Shown here piece after piece: positions 1 through 12,800 of a stretch of 64,000 nt of DNA; within the stretch, counting starts at the first letter, position 1; each line of letters starts with the position of its first letter. This stretch comes from Marsupella aquatica. Its lineage: Eukaryota > Marchantiophyta. The stretch is from positions 7,440,001-7,504,000 of the forward strand of contig OZ316896.1 in the NCBI GenBank assembly GCA_973895155.1, given 5' to 3'. Position numbers and translations under genes: made by a program. The notes below the pieces were generated by a model. That model was not told the origin of the DNA and ran no database searches. It worked only from the letters and a program-made list of their open reading frames with translations.

Positions 1-5
1 AGCGA

Positions 6-1838
6 TTGACCATTCTGAAGTCGCAGCATTGTAGAGCTCGCCGACGAGGAGGCAGACCATTTATTGGGAATCCATTTTCTGCTTCGATAAGTCCTATGGA
101 GCAAGGGACGGATCCAGCCGGAATGTCCACTTCTCGCGTCTCTAAGGGGCATTCAACCTCAACATCACCTGCACCTACTCCGGTTAAAGCCCCTGTGAGA
201 CGATCGAAGAGAAAGGAGGTCCCTATTGCCATGAAAATTCTGAGGCCAACTATTCCGGACAGTGAAGCTGAGAAGGTCAAATTGAGGGATTCTTTGCTCA
301 GGATGGGCTGTGAGTCTCTGATGGAGCTACCCTGGAGTTATCAGAGCGAAGATATGATCAGAGAGATCCGATCCAAGGAGTGTCCGACTGAGTTTAAGGA
401 TACCTCCAGAGGCCGACCTGAGCGATGGACTCAGATGATGATTGCAGGAGCTTTTGTATTGGAAGATGAAGGAGAAGGTCCAGTGGGAAGAGCTGTCAAT
501 CTAATCCTTCCTTACTTCAAAGGAGCCATCAACAGTAAGGACGGGTTCAATGTTTCTAAGTGTTTGGATCCTGATCTGAGACGAGTCTTCAGCTTTCTGC
601 TACCCCTGCTGCACCCTGAGAAGCCAAGAAGAGTTATTGTTGGAGTTGGCTCTACCATTGTTGCTGCTTACAAGGGAGAAAGAAAAGTCAACTGGGCTAA
701 GCTTATCTTTGATTTGATAAGGAAGTTGGTACAGAACCTATCCAACAAGAGTCCTACTCCCCTATCCTGCTACCTGGTACATCTATATAGCTTTGAAGGA
801 GTTTTGTTCAGAGAGGAGAAGAAATTACTATTGGCCAAGTACAACTTCATCAAGTATGGAGAGACAGATCCAGATATCACCCAGGCCACCTCTGATGACA
901 GTGAGGATGAGGAGCCAGCAGAGACAAATCCTCGAAAGACCCAGTCTACTGCCCGGAACCTCGACCCGGACTTTTCCGACCCGGCCTTCGTCGACCCGGC
1001 TGAATGTCCGGATGCACCCGGCCATGCCTCCCAAGACACCCTAGCTGATTTCCAGATCATCTCAGACACGTTCCAGAAGGTGAAGAGGAAGACCACTGTG
1101 ATGGAGAAGGTCATCACCGACATTTTGCAGAAGCTAGGAGTGAAACCAGGGCAGATTCTTGAGAAGATCTCCACCATGAGTGATGCCACAGATAAGAAGA
1201 AGTTGGAGAAGGAGAATTAGTTCCTCAAGAAGAAGGTATCTGAACTCAAACAGCAGTTGGAAAGGAGTAAGAAGAAGAATGAGCTTGAGCATACTCTCCA
1301 ACTCAGTATCACTCAATCTTTGGATCTGATTGAGCCTTTGACTAAGATAGCTTCTCTGGATCTTCTTAAGGCCCAAATTTATGATGAGTATTTGGCCAAG
1401 AACACCACACCCATCCTTTTCTCCAAGATTAACCATTTAGTGGTAGATGTGAGTACCAAGGTGGATGATGCACTTACAGGCCTCTCAAAGACCTGTGAAG
1501 CCTTAAGGGAGATGAGTGACTTGACTACTGAGGAGCTATTAGCTGATACTGAGATTCCTCCCTTTACTACCAGATCTTTCTCTCCTAGTCCTCATGAAGG
1601 AGTCTATTCCACTGGCCCCTCATCACCCCTCAACCCTCCTGGTTTCCCCACTCCCAGTACACACTTCCACTCCCATTCTTACACCTATTCTCATGACCCA
1701 AGTGCCCATCAGGAGAACATGGATATTGACCCGTCCATCCCTTTTACCACTGGCCAGCAGGGAGTTTACCTTCGGCCAGAACCCCTTGCTATGGCCAACC
1801 CTGAGGAGGATCCTTCCCAGAAGATAGGACCTGAATAG
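6..1838 (+). pseudogene. Retroelement-like coiled-coil ORF with one in-frame TAG
   Basis: One reading frame runs through the whole interval and is broken only by TAG at 1218-1220, where the context (EN-stop-FLKKK inside a Lys/Glu coiled coil) suggests an original CAG. The N-terminus is basic and Ser/Pro-rich. A globular part (about residues 75-290) contains a long conserved-looking hydrophobic segment ending near FEGVLFREEKK. An acidic linker, a coiled coil (about 370-440) and a Pro/Ser/His-rich tail follow. I recognise no enzyme motif. The arrangement resembles the extra gag-side or plant-mobile-domain-like proteins of plant retroelements; that is an inference from style, not from a motif. 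The start is uncertain because the frame is open to the window edge. It ends at TAG 1836-1838. Confidence 0.5.
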
Positions 1839-4341
1839 AACTATATTTAGAGAGTTAGAGCCACATTAGTTTAGACCTAGAAATGGCTATGTAGGCTAGT
1901 ATATGAGTAAGTAGACTCCAGCATTTTGTTGATATATCCATTGTAGTCTCTACTCTATTTTTGACTAGGATAGTTTACTTTTATTTACATACTTCTTTAG
2001 ACTTGGGTTTTGAAAAGGCATGTCTTTTCATAATCTCCACTTTTAGTACAAAAGGAGGAGAACCCAAAGTCAACCGAGGAGAGAGATGCATTTTGATTTC
2101 CCCATTTTGATTTTGGAGAAATCTATGTCTTTCTTCCCTTCTTTTTACCATGGTTGAGTAAAAGGAAGAAGTTTAGCAACCCTTGAGTTGTTGTGAAATG
2201 TTCAATGAATGCTAGAGTGTGCCTATAATGATATTGGAAGATCAATGAGATTTGTGACCAATACATTTGGAAGATTCACCAAAGAGGAAATTGACATTTG
2301 CACAAAACTCAACCAAGCAATCTTAAGGATTGTAGGAGAAGTAAGCCAATTCGAGTATCCTAGTACCGTCCTCAACAGGACCAAAAAAGTGTCCCGGGTT
2401 GATTTACGTTCATATCTTCTAAATTCAATAGATGGAAAAGAGTTGCTACGAGAAATCAAAAAGCATAGAAAATGTTGATTTCTGAATCTTAAATTAGGCC
2501 ATAATCCTTATTGAAGGAGTGGTGATGGTCAGAAATTCAATTCCCTTGCACTTTGAAAACTCCTATCTACTCTCTCTCTAGTTTCAATTTTTGTTAATTC
2601 TAGTCTTTATTATTGCACTGTGAATCTTAAGGATTACCCACTTGAGTTTGTGGTTAAACACTTATGTTAAGGAGATCATTAGAAATCTCTCCAACCTAAG
2701 AATGTTGGTGTAAACTTCTCAAATTGTGTTAATTCAGTCTTTTCGATCTTATCCACTCCTAACCGGAACGAAATCGAGTTGTTAAGGAGTAAATAGTCAT
2801 TTATCTCTTTATCACCTTGCTACACTAGAGGTAGTCGGGGTCAGCGACAACACAGCCCAAGCGGGGGAAATGAGGACGCAACGATAGTGGCAAGGATGAA
2901 GCAAAGATGCAGCCAATACGCCTTGACTACGGTGACAGAGAAATGGAGGAGGGCAAAGAAATGGAGCAGCCGACCCACCCCTCCGCAAACTAAATTGAGG
3001 GTTCAAAATGTAACCATGAGGGAAGCGACAACCGTCCAATGGGGAGACCAAAATAAATCTCAAACTTCGGATCTTCAGTAGTTAACTTGAGTTACTTTTC
3101 TTAACCAATGACTCAAAAGAGTGGCAGACTGATAAATACAAGAAAATAGTGGCAACAGTGATTATGCCACAAAAGAGTGGCATTCTAGTAAAACCCAGTT
3201 TTGCTCTATCATGATATTGCATGTTTGCATAGAATGATCTATAATTACTATTATCCTCTTACATTCCCTTGGACCAATCAATAGAAATTTGGGGTCATTC
3301 GTGGATAGTAAAGGCCTTTTGCAAGTTAGAGGGGGTCCAAAGGGTGCAAGTTTTGGCACCTTTTAGTAGTGGACTAAGTATCAATAGGTGGATTGCATGA
3401 TTGAGGACTACTATTTTTCTCCTTTTTTCTCCACAAAAAGGACTTGAGTCCTTGCCATTTTGCATTAAATGTGCAACATATCCCTCAATGGCCAAGATTG
3501 AGGATATGTATATCAAAGGCTAGATTTGAACTGGTGAACTGATTCCATTAAATGAACTTTTTTGGATTTAGTAGGACCCTAGTAAAGCTTGCACTCGTAT
3601 CCTCATATAGAGTACTTATGATGTGTTTAATGTCCTCAAGGCGAGTAGCCATCGTTTACTTTTCAAAAAAAGGACTTGGAAGTCTTGGAAACCTACAATA
3701 AATGCCCTCACAATCCCCGCCGGCCAGGATATTTTGAAAACAAGGACTCCATGTCCTTCCAACTTTGGCGCGATAGTCTCAACAGTAGTAAGGACTCGAG
3801 GACAAAGGAGTATTATTGAGAGTTTTATGCCTGAGCTATCAAATTTTACGAAGTGTTTCATGGTGGACACCAAGCAGCTTGAGGTCCATAGCCAAAATCA
3901 GTAGTGTTTGAGTGTTGGGGCAGGAAGAGAGAGCGACAAGAAATTGCAAACGAGTAGGTATTTTGCTGCACATTGCAAGATTGTCCATGTCGGCCCGGCC
4001 CATTCAAACCATTGAGATAATTACAGCCCGAGAGCTCTCGTTGCAGCAGAGTTCATTGGCAACAAAGGGAAGCTAGTGGAGGACGGCCAACTTACTTCCG
4101 GAAGCGATTTCATTATTTTTTTCACATCTGAGCACTTCGACGGGTCACTGACATAGGTTTGGTTTGCACATGATCAAACTCTCAAAAATGATGGCTAGCA
4201 TTCTTTTGATTCCTTAGCTGACTTTTCGATAGATGGTCGTATGTACCCCTATCTGTTCGCGTGCTATTAACACGGGATTATCCGTCAACTGCATTGGTTG
4301 GAGTAATGCAACCTTCTAATTCTGTTGTGTAATGCATGTAG
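1839..4341. other. Gene-poor stretch with possible retroelement 3' end
   Basis: No convincing gene is seen. A purine tract (AAAAGGAGGAGAA, about 2049-2061) follows the ORF by 210 bp and could be a polypurine tract, but no LTR boundary could be fixed. A small frame at 2209-2478 (89 residues) reads like protein but has no recognisable motif. Several AAGGACT/AGTCCTT words occur between about 3430 and 3800; they match the motif of the arrays at 34380 and 51668. This hints that the left border of the element carrying the 4342-35485 gene lies in this stretch. Confidence 0.35.
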
Positions 4342-4882
4342 GCCGAGCGGGCGGTTTGTTTGAAGCCAACAGAGGAAATTTTACTCGAGTCATTGGTGAT
4401 TGAATCCAACCAACATGCATTTTCAATCCGCAGCAGTCCTGAGGTAATAATGTCGGTGTTGGCCCAATACGCTTGCTTATACTTTGAGTTTTCACCACAA
4501 CTTTCCTCTGTACTAGCATATTTTTGAATGCCGTCATGGATGCCTCAACTGATAATCCAGAAGCTCCTAGAACTTCTACTCTTGAGCTAGGAGAAATGGA
4601 GATAGTTACAGTCCCAGACCCTATTCTCCCTCATAGCAGCAGAGTCCGGTCCACTAGCAAACCAACCACGTATGCCTCCCAAGCTACAGATCGTGCTTCT
4701 CCCAACTCTCCAGCTCTTGTAGAGAGTATCAAAACTGCAAAACCAAAGACTAAGGTGGAACCGCCTGTGATGCCTAGCCGGGAATCACTAGGCCAGTTTA
4801 AATGATTAAATAAGGAGTAAACCCTGGAAACACATTAGTGTAGTAGCAAAAATATGGAAAATATAAACAATTAAGGGTGGCT

Positions 4883-7800
4883 ATGGAACCCGAGCCAAGG
4901 CCGGAAGTAAAAACGCTGGGGGAGGGAACACGATTAGGGTTAGGGCGCGCTAAGTGCCGGCGGCTATAGGTAACTAACGGGAAGGAAGACCAGTCAGGGA
5001 GGGGTAAGGATCAATTGCAAGGAATGGCGGCTCTTTTGCAAGCACGAACTAAGCAGACGACTACGGGAGGCCAACTACTGTCCGCTGCTCAGGCAAGCAC
5101 TCGGGGTGGAAGCAGATACCGATAATCAATGCAAGAAGGATATGAGAAACGTCAATCAAGCTACTCATTTTTGGGGATGCCTGTTAGAATGGGCAACTGA
5201 GTACATTGGGACCTACAAGGACAAAGAATCGGAGAGAGCCACTCGGGAACGGCAAGAGCTTGCTCGATTGTGGGAGCTGCAGAAGTCTGCCTTCTTAGGA
5301 GGAGAACTCATTACGGCTGATTTCTTGTGGACGCCTATTGCCGACAAACTCGACGATCTTCTGTTTTGTGAGAACAGAATAGTCGGCATCCGGGAGGCCA
5401 TCAATCGCTGCAACGACATACACTGGGAGTTGAAGGGTAGCACGGAGGAGTGGATGAAGGCAACCGTGCTAGGAGAAACATCCACGGCAGCCGCTATGAA
5501 GAGGAAAGGGAACATCAATGAAGAGACCACCCCTGCAAAGAGAACGAGGTCGGCGGCACCAAGGAAGCCAGCCGAGCAAGGGAGCAGGAGGCAGGAAGAA
5601 GCCAAAGAAGAGGAGGTCAACCCCATCAATGTCGTTCCAACAAGGGATGACACCTGGAAAGGCTGGGCGGCAACCCTCCCCAAGGAAGTGCAATTATACT
5701 TTGCACGCAAAGCTAGAGGATGCATGCTTTATGGCTATGCAAACTCGGAAGTACCACGGTTTCATGGCTGGATCCGGCTTGCCAGAAGCCTTTGTAAAGT
5801 TACCATGGCTGAAGCCGGAGGTGCCGGATTCAGACTTATTAGAATTTGTGGGATCTTGGGAGTCCGAGACCAATTCCACAAGGGTGTATGGGAAAGAATT
5901 CTATCTCACTCCCCGAGTGATTGCCAAAGTGTTTGGCTTGCCGACGGGCAATAAGACCAAAGTAGATACCCGGAAGACCTTGCCAAACAAGGAGTTTCGA
6001 TCGTTCCCAGGGCCATCAACGAAGAATGGCTTCTTTCGGAATACCTACACCAACCCACACATAGGAGAGATAATCAATTTCTTGCGGGTAACCATGCACT
6101 GCAACTTGCCGAGGCCAGAGATCGGCAAGGCATAGGTTTACTTGGCGGAGAGGCCAGACCCCAGCCGGGACTACAATGGATACCTCCTCACCCAATTGCA
6201 GAAAATCTTGAAGGAGGAACAGTAGGTGATCGGCAAGGGAAGCGTGTCCCGGCTTGGCTATCATATGCCGTTGTTGTGCCGGTATGCCCGAAGTCAGATA
6301 TTTGCCCCGGTACTTCCCCTGCAGGCAAGAGCACCAAAGGAGGTTCCGGAATAGAGGCCAGCAATAGAGAAACTGACCCAGCCCGACAGTCCTACAATCG
6401 AGCAGGTGTTTAGGCCAAGGAAGGAGGACTTGCCGATGTAGCAACCAGGCATGCAGAATCTGCTGAAATTGTTGGAGAAGGAAAGGAGAACGGCAACGGC
6501 AACGGGACCGGTACAGAATACTGCTCCCAAAGTTGGCCTAAGCCAACTTACCAGGGAAAACCCCTTTACCGGGGTCAAGGAGAGAAGGAGGCCGGAACAC
6601 GAGCCGGGAGTCCGAATGTATGTAGGAGCCTCAAGTCCTGAAGCCGAGGAAAAGCAACCCAAAGCTCCTAGTCGCAACAGGGAGAAGAAGAGATCAATGT
6701 GGAAGCCGGAGGAACCAGGACCCGTGATCTGTGAGGCCGTGTTCACAGCAAAACCAGGAGAGCAGCGGGGGGAGCCGGTAGTCCAAGCCGCAGAGGAGGC
6801 GGTAGAAGGCTACAAACATGATGACTCCGACTACGCAAGAGTAGTTCGAGGGGACCCCACCCAGCAGAGCAGCCCCGAGTCTCCCCCACCAGATGTCGCT
6901 CCCCCGAGCTTTGACGGCATAAAAGAGATGGCACAAGAGTTTCAGGAGCGACTCAGGGAGGAAGAGAAGGCAGCCCTGGCTAGGGAGAAAGATTTACCAG
7001 GGGGAGAATGGCCAGAGCACATCAGGCGGCTTGCAGAAAAATGAAGTAGCCCTCCAGCCACGATAGAAGAAATCCGCAAGGCGGCTTGGGAACAAAGGCC
7101 GCAATGGTTAATGCTGATGACTTCTACTCACTCCGCCTATGCTAAAGAAAGAGCCATGGAGTACGGAGAGATGTGTGAAGAACTTGCGCTCAACATTTTT
7201 GGGGAGGAGTTGAGCAGGGACCCTTTTTCCAGAGGGAGATGTTGGAGAAGCGCCGATTAGAAGAAGCGATGGCTTTGGAGAGAAGCAAGAAGGATGAGGT
7301 CATCCGTCGGCTTAGGGCAAGGGAAGCCGAGGTAGAAGACCTGAAGGCGGCCAAGAAAGCCCAAGATGAGCTGCGGATTAAGCAGCATGAGCTAAACATC
7401 ATGCAGGGGCAATTGGATACCGCGCAGTCTGATAATCAGATTATCAAGGATAAACTGACTCGGACCCAAGGAGAGTTGGCCGATGCAATCAAAGAGAAGG
7501 AGAAGTGGAAGCAAGAGCTGAGAGACGCAGAGGAGCCCCACATAGCAGCCAACAACCGGGCCATGCGGAGACCCAGAGAAGGGAGAGGGCGTTGAAGGGG
7601 AAGCTCGAGGATATCCGCGGAGCCCTTGAGTAGAAGGAGGCCGAGTTAGGAAAATCCTATCAGGCAATCATTGTGCTACGACAGGAGCTTGCATCCATGA
7701 CGGCCAGCTTCAAGGCCGACCTCCGTGAGAAAGACAACCAGCTCGACCAGACTTATGCCAAGATGAATAAAATGGAGTTTGAGGTCATAACGGAGCTCGA

Positions 7801-8841
7801 CAAGGAGCTAAGAGCAACCCAGGAAGAGAGGGCTACCTTAAAAAAGAAGCTTGAGGAAGCCCATAGAGAGTTGGAGGAAGCCCAGAAGGAGCGGGAGGAG
7901 GTGCGCAAGGACCTGGACGAATTGCAGGAGGAGTTAGAGGAAAGCACGCGGAAGATGGAGAACTTACAGCGGCAAACCGACAACCAAACAGAGCAGCTGA
8001 AGAAACAAGTCGCAGTATTTAAGTGCTTGGCTTCCTCAAGTCCAACTCCAATAGGGGCAACCAAGTTGCCAGGAGTAGTACTGGCCGAAGGACAAGCCAA
8101 GACACTTGCACCGGTGCCGAAGGTAAGTGGCAAGGGGAAGGGACCAGCTGCCGAAACAAGGAAGAAGAAAAAATCAATAGTTTCACTAATTCTGGAATAT
8201 TATTAACGATTTGGAAATTTCATAACAACTTTTTGGAAATTTAAATCAACTAAATTGTAGATAAATATGAGACTTATCAATATCATATTTGAAATTTTTT
8301 GATCAAGATATATGAAGCTTAACAAGCTACTCCTAATAAATCTATGCATAACATACAATGTACTCTAGAACTCAAGTTATAGGGAAAAGAATAATTGGTG
8401 TTGGAAATTTCATGATCAAAAATTGGACAAAAGAATGTCTAGAGTTAGTGAAATCACTGATAAAAGCAAAAACCTTTTGGGTCGGGGAGTAACACGGCTT
8501 CTCAAGCCATTGTGACCAAGGAGGTAAACCCGGCACCAACCTCAGGCAGGGTCACGGCAGAGGATCCAACTGACCTACAAGGCGGGGATGGCAAGGGCAA
8601 AGCTGGAATGCTCAGTGATGAGGCCGGTATACCGAATCCACCACTAGAACAGGTCGGGGAAGCCGTAACCATATTGGAGGCCGTGGCCGATGCTGAGGCC
8701 AAAGCCGAGGGTGGACCCAGTCAGGCCGATGGAGAGTTGACTCGGTCCGGAGCAAGTAATCTGTCAGAGGATGGACCTACGGTAGTGGCTGCGAAGGAAG
8801 TGTTGGGGGCGTCCATTGAGGATCAGCCACCACTACCATGA
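4883..8841 (+). pseudogene. Decayed 1.2-kb-codon coiled-coil ORF of family 1, copy 1
   Basis: This is the counterpart of the intact ORF at 36352-39987. In-frame stops align with sense codons in other copies: TAG at 6133, 6223, 6352, 6439 and 7631 (CAG in copy 2 and/or 3) and TGA at 7042 (CGA in copy 2). Frameshifts lie near 5710 and 7570, and the MITE at 8173-8461 interrupts the 3' part. The product cannot be made. The regions for the plant-mobile-domain-like part (near FYLTPRVIAKVFGLP) and the coiled coil remain readable. Confidence 0.8.
8173..8461. mobile_element. 289-bp MITE with 4-bp TSD AAAA
   Basis: The insert is absent from copies 2 and 3, which give the empty site (a run of five A followed by GC). 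Its ends are inverted: ATCAATAGTTTCACTAA at the left and, on the other strand, ATCAGTGATTTCACTAAC at the right. It is flanked by AAAA (8169-8172 and 8462-8465). It is AT-rich and has no coding capacity. The ATCA start and 4-bp TSD are like those of element A, but the TIRs differ after that, so a link is only a suggestion. Confidence 0.75.
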
Positions 8842-9866
8842 CGATGGTGGAGGGCCGCTCCTTTTAAGGAGGGCGGACGTGGAGGGAGGAGGCGTGAGTG
8901 GGCAGGGCGGGCTCAGATCTCCAAGTTTAGAATTAGGATCAGGACTAGGAGGCGGCCCTGACACTTAGCTTAGTGGGATTGCGGATCCACTGGTAAGAGC
9001 AACATTTGTGCTCCTGCCTCGTTGTACATAGGTAGATTACGGTCAGGTTAGATTAGGCTTACACTGCAAGGAATTGGGCGGATCCACTGCCAGGATAAGT
9101 ACCTAGGCAGCGGGGGGGTTCAGGGCCTTCTTCCATAGCAAGTTTTTAGTGCACCAACAGGGGTGGGATCAAATAGTTAAAGAAGCTCTCGGTTAGTTAT
9201 GCTGTGACCCGTGTGTATATTCATGTTTCCTCATACCTAAGAGATGAATAGAGTTGGCTTCACGGCTTAGTTTGCAGATCTTGTGTATGAGAAACTGTTT
9301 GTATGGCAAGTGCATGGTATAACTCAGTCAGAAGGAGTCATTTTGCTATTTGTGTGTTGCATTAACTTGTTTGAAGATTGCCCACATCAACCAAGAAGGG
9401 AGTAAGCAAGGTAGTACGAGTTGGATGTGTCGAGCTGAGAGAGATCTTAGCGGCTTACCCAAGCCAGTTGGGGATCATTCCGGCGGTGGAATCCAAACAT
9501 ACCTAAAGGGAGACCAGGAGAGGAGGACAATGGAAGGCATAGAAGAGGCCGGCTACACATCTCATGACCCGATGAAGGATCTATCCAGTATATGTGTGTA
9601 AAATGTTAGTCAAAGTTAGCAGCGTCCCATGCCGCTAAGCCGCGAAACTGGCCTTGCCAAGAGCAAAACCTGCGGGAATCGGCTTGTCCAGGGGGGTTTC
9701 TTGGGTTCAGGGAGCCATGGGACGCACCACACCACCTCTAGAACCATGGGATCCTAAAGATTATGTGAAGGACGTAGAGTATTTCCATGTCACATTTGGT
9801 CTTCCAAATGAAGGTGTTAATCCTCATAAGATCAAAGACATTTCCAAGGAGCAATTGGCCGAAGTG

Positions 9867-12800
9867 TGTGATGCCTAGCCAGGAATCACTGGGCTAGTTT
9901 AAGGGGAAAAGGGAAGTGTACCCTAGAAACACCTTAGTATAGTTACATAAATAAGGAAAATATAAACAATTAAGGGTGACTATGGAACCCAAGCCGAGGC
10001 CGGAAGTAAGGACGCTAGGGGAGAGAACACGATTAGGGTTAGGGCACGCTAAGTGCCGGCAGCTAGGGGTAACCAACGGGAGGGAGAACCAGAGGAGGAG
10101 AGGGGTAAGGACCGCTCGCGAGGAATAGTGGCTCATTTGCAAGCACAAACTGGGCAGGCAACTACGGGCGGCCAACTACTATCAACTGCTTAGGCAAGCG
10201 CTCAAGGTGGGAATAGATACCGACTATCAACTCGAGAAGGGTATGAGCAACGTCAATCAAGCGGCACATTTTTGGGGATGCCTGTTCGAACGGGCAACTA
10301 AGTACATTGGGACTTACGAGGATGAAGAATCGGAGAGAGCAACTCGAGGACGGCAGGAGCTCGCCCGATTGTGGGAGCTGCAGAAAGCTGCCTTCTTAGG
10401 AGGAGAACTCATCAAGGCTGAATTCCTGTGGACGCCTACTGGCAACGAGCTAGATGACCTGCTGTTTTGCGAAGATAGAGTTGTCGGCATCCGCGAAGCA
10501 ATCAAACGCTGCAACGACATACACTGGGAGTTAAAGGGTAGCACGGAGGGGTGGAAAAAGGCAACCATGCTAGGAGAGACATCCACGGCAGCCGAGATGA
10601 AGAGGAAGGGGAACAACAATGAAGAGGCCACCCTGGCAAAAAGAACGAGGTCGGCGGCACCAAAGAAGCCAGCAGAACAGCAGAGCAGGAGGCAGAGAGA
10701 AGCCGAGGAGGAGGAGGTCGACCCCATCAACGCCATTCCAACAAGAGATGACACCTGGAAAGGCTGGGCGGCGATTCTCCCCGAGGAAGTGCAATTATAC
10801 TTTGCACGGGAGGAGGATGCATGCTTTACGGCTATGCAGACTCGGAAATACCAGGGCTTCATGGCCGGATCCGGCTTGGAAGCCTTCGTAAGGTTACCGT
10901 GGCTGAAGCCGGAGGTGCCGGATTCAGACTTACTAGAATTCGTGGGATCATGGGAGTCCGAGACCAATTCCACAAGGGTGTATGGGAAGGATTTCTATCT
11001 CACTCCCCAGGTGATTGCCAAAGTGTTTGGCTTGCCGAAGGGCAATAAGACCAAGGTAGATACCAGGAAGACTTTGCCAGACAAGGAGTTCGGGTCGTTT
11101 CCCGGGCCTTCAACAAAGAATGGCTTCTTCTGAAACACCTGCACCAACCCGCATATAGGAGAGATGATCGATTTCTTGCGGGTGACCATGCATTGCAACT
11201 GGCCGTGACCAGAGATCGGCAAGGCACAGGTCTATCTGGCAGAGAGGCCAGACCCAAGCCTGGACTACAATGGTTACCTCCTCACTCAACTAAAGAAGAT
11301 CTTGAAGGAGGAACAGCTGGTGATCGGCAAGGGAAGTGTGTCCCGGCTTGGCTATCACGTACCGCTACTATGCCGGTATGCCCGAAGTAAGACCTTTGCC
11401 CCTGTACTTCCCCTACAAGCAAGGGCACCAGAGGAGGTTCCGGAGCAGAGGCCGGCAACGGAGAAACCCAACCCGCCCGACAGTCCTACAATCGAGCAGG
11501 TGTTTAGGCCAAGGACGGAGGACTTGCCGATGCAGCAACCAGGCATGCAGAATCTGCTGAAATTGCTGGAGAAGGAAAAGAGAACGGCAACGGCAACGGC
11601 ACCAATGCAGGACACTGCTCCAGAGGTGGGCCTAAGCCAGCTTACAAGGGAAAACCCCTTTACTGGGGTCAAGGAGAGAAGGAGGCCGGAACACGAGCCG
11701 GGAGTCCGGATGTATGTAGGAGCCTCAAGTCCCGAAGCCGAGGAGAAGCAGGCCGTAGCTCCCGGCCATGACAAGGAGAACAAGAGATCAACACGGAAGC
11801 TGGAGGAGGAACCAAGACCGGTGAGAGGTGAAGCCGTGTTCACGACAAAACCAGGAGAACAGCGGGAGAAGCCGGTAGTCCAAGCCGAGGAGGAGGCGGT
11901 AGAGGACTACAGCAATGATGACTCCGGCTACGGGTTGGATCATCATGTTCCAGGAGTAAGGACCTGTGGCCGGTTCATCCCCATGCTCCCAAGAGTAGTT
12001 CGAGGAGACCCGAGCCAGCAGAGCAGCCCCGAGTCTCCCCCACCAGATGTCGCTCCCCCGAGCTTTGACGGGATAAAACAGACGGCGCAGGAATTTCAGG
12101 AACGAATCGGGGAGGAAGAGGAGGCAGCCCTGGCTAGGGAAAAAGATTTACCAGGAGGAGAATGGCCAGAGGACATCAGGCGGCTTGCAGAAAAACGAAG
12201 CATCCCTCTAGCCACAATAGAAGAGATCCGCAAGGCGGCTTGGGAACAAAGGCCGCGGTGGATGATGCCGATGACTTCTACTTCCTCCACCTATGCTAAG
12301 AATAGAGCCATGGAGTATGGGGAAATGTGTGGAGAGCTGGCGCTCAGCATCTTTGGGGAGGAGTTGGAGCAAGGACCCTTTTTTCAGAGGGAGATGTTGG
12401 AGAAGCGCCAATTAGAAGAAGCGGTGGCTTTGGAAGAAGCAAGAAGGACGAGGTCATCCGTCGGCTTAGGGCAAGGGAAGCCAAAATCAAAGACCTGAGG
12501 GCGGCCAAGAAAGCCCAAGATGAGCTGCGGATTAAGCGGCATGAGCTAAATATCATGTAGGGCCAATTGGATACCGCACAGTCTGATAATCGGATTATCG
12601 AGAATAAACTGACTCGAACCCAAGAAGAGTTGGCCAATGCGATCAAGGAGCGGGAGAAGTGGAAGCGAGAGCTGAGGGATGCAGAGGAGGCTCACATAAT
12701 AGCCAACAACCGGGCCATGGCGGAGACCCAGAGAAGGGAAAGGGCATTGAAGGGGGAGCTCGAGGTTATCCGCAGAGCCCTTGAGCAGAAGGAGGCCAAG

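Larger units (their letters stand above)
4766..9731 (+). mobile_element. TG...CA element, family 1, copy 1 (4966 bp)
   Basis: The element runs from TGTGATGCCTAGCC to GGGACGCACCACA. Flanks are CCGCC (4761-4765) and CCACC (9732-9736), a 5-bp TSD with one mismatch. The two ends form a short imperfect inverted repeat (TGTGRTGC). No long terminal direct repeat is present: the first few hundred bases do not recur at the end. The inside is one long ORF relic, and about 890 bp of noncoding 3' sequence follow. It is the longest copy partly because it holds a 289-bp MITE. It splits a coding exon of the surrounding gene. The mismatch in the TSD and six nonsense codons fit an older insertion than copy 3. 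Confidence 0.85.

Noticed and set aside
5213-5725. Ser-rich minus-strand frames inside the family 1 elements (also 10314-10973, 36816-37343, 39207-39719)
   Set aside because: They are antisense shadows of the charged coiled-coil ORF, present in all copies only because the sense strand is conserved.
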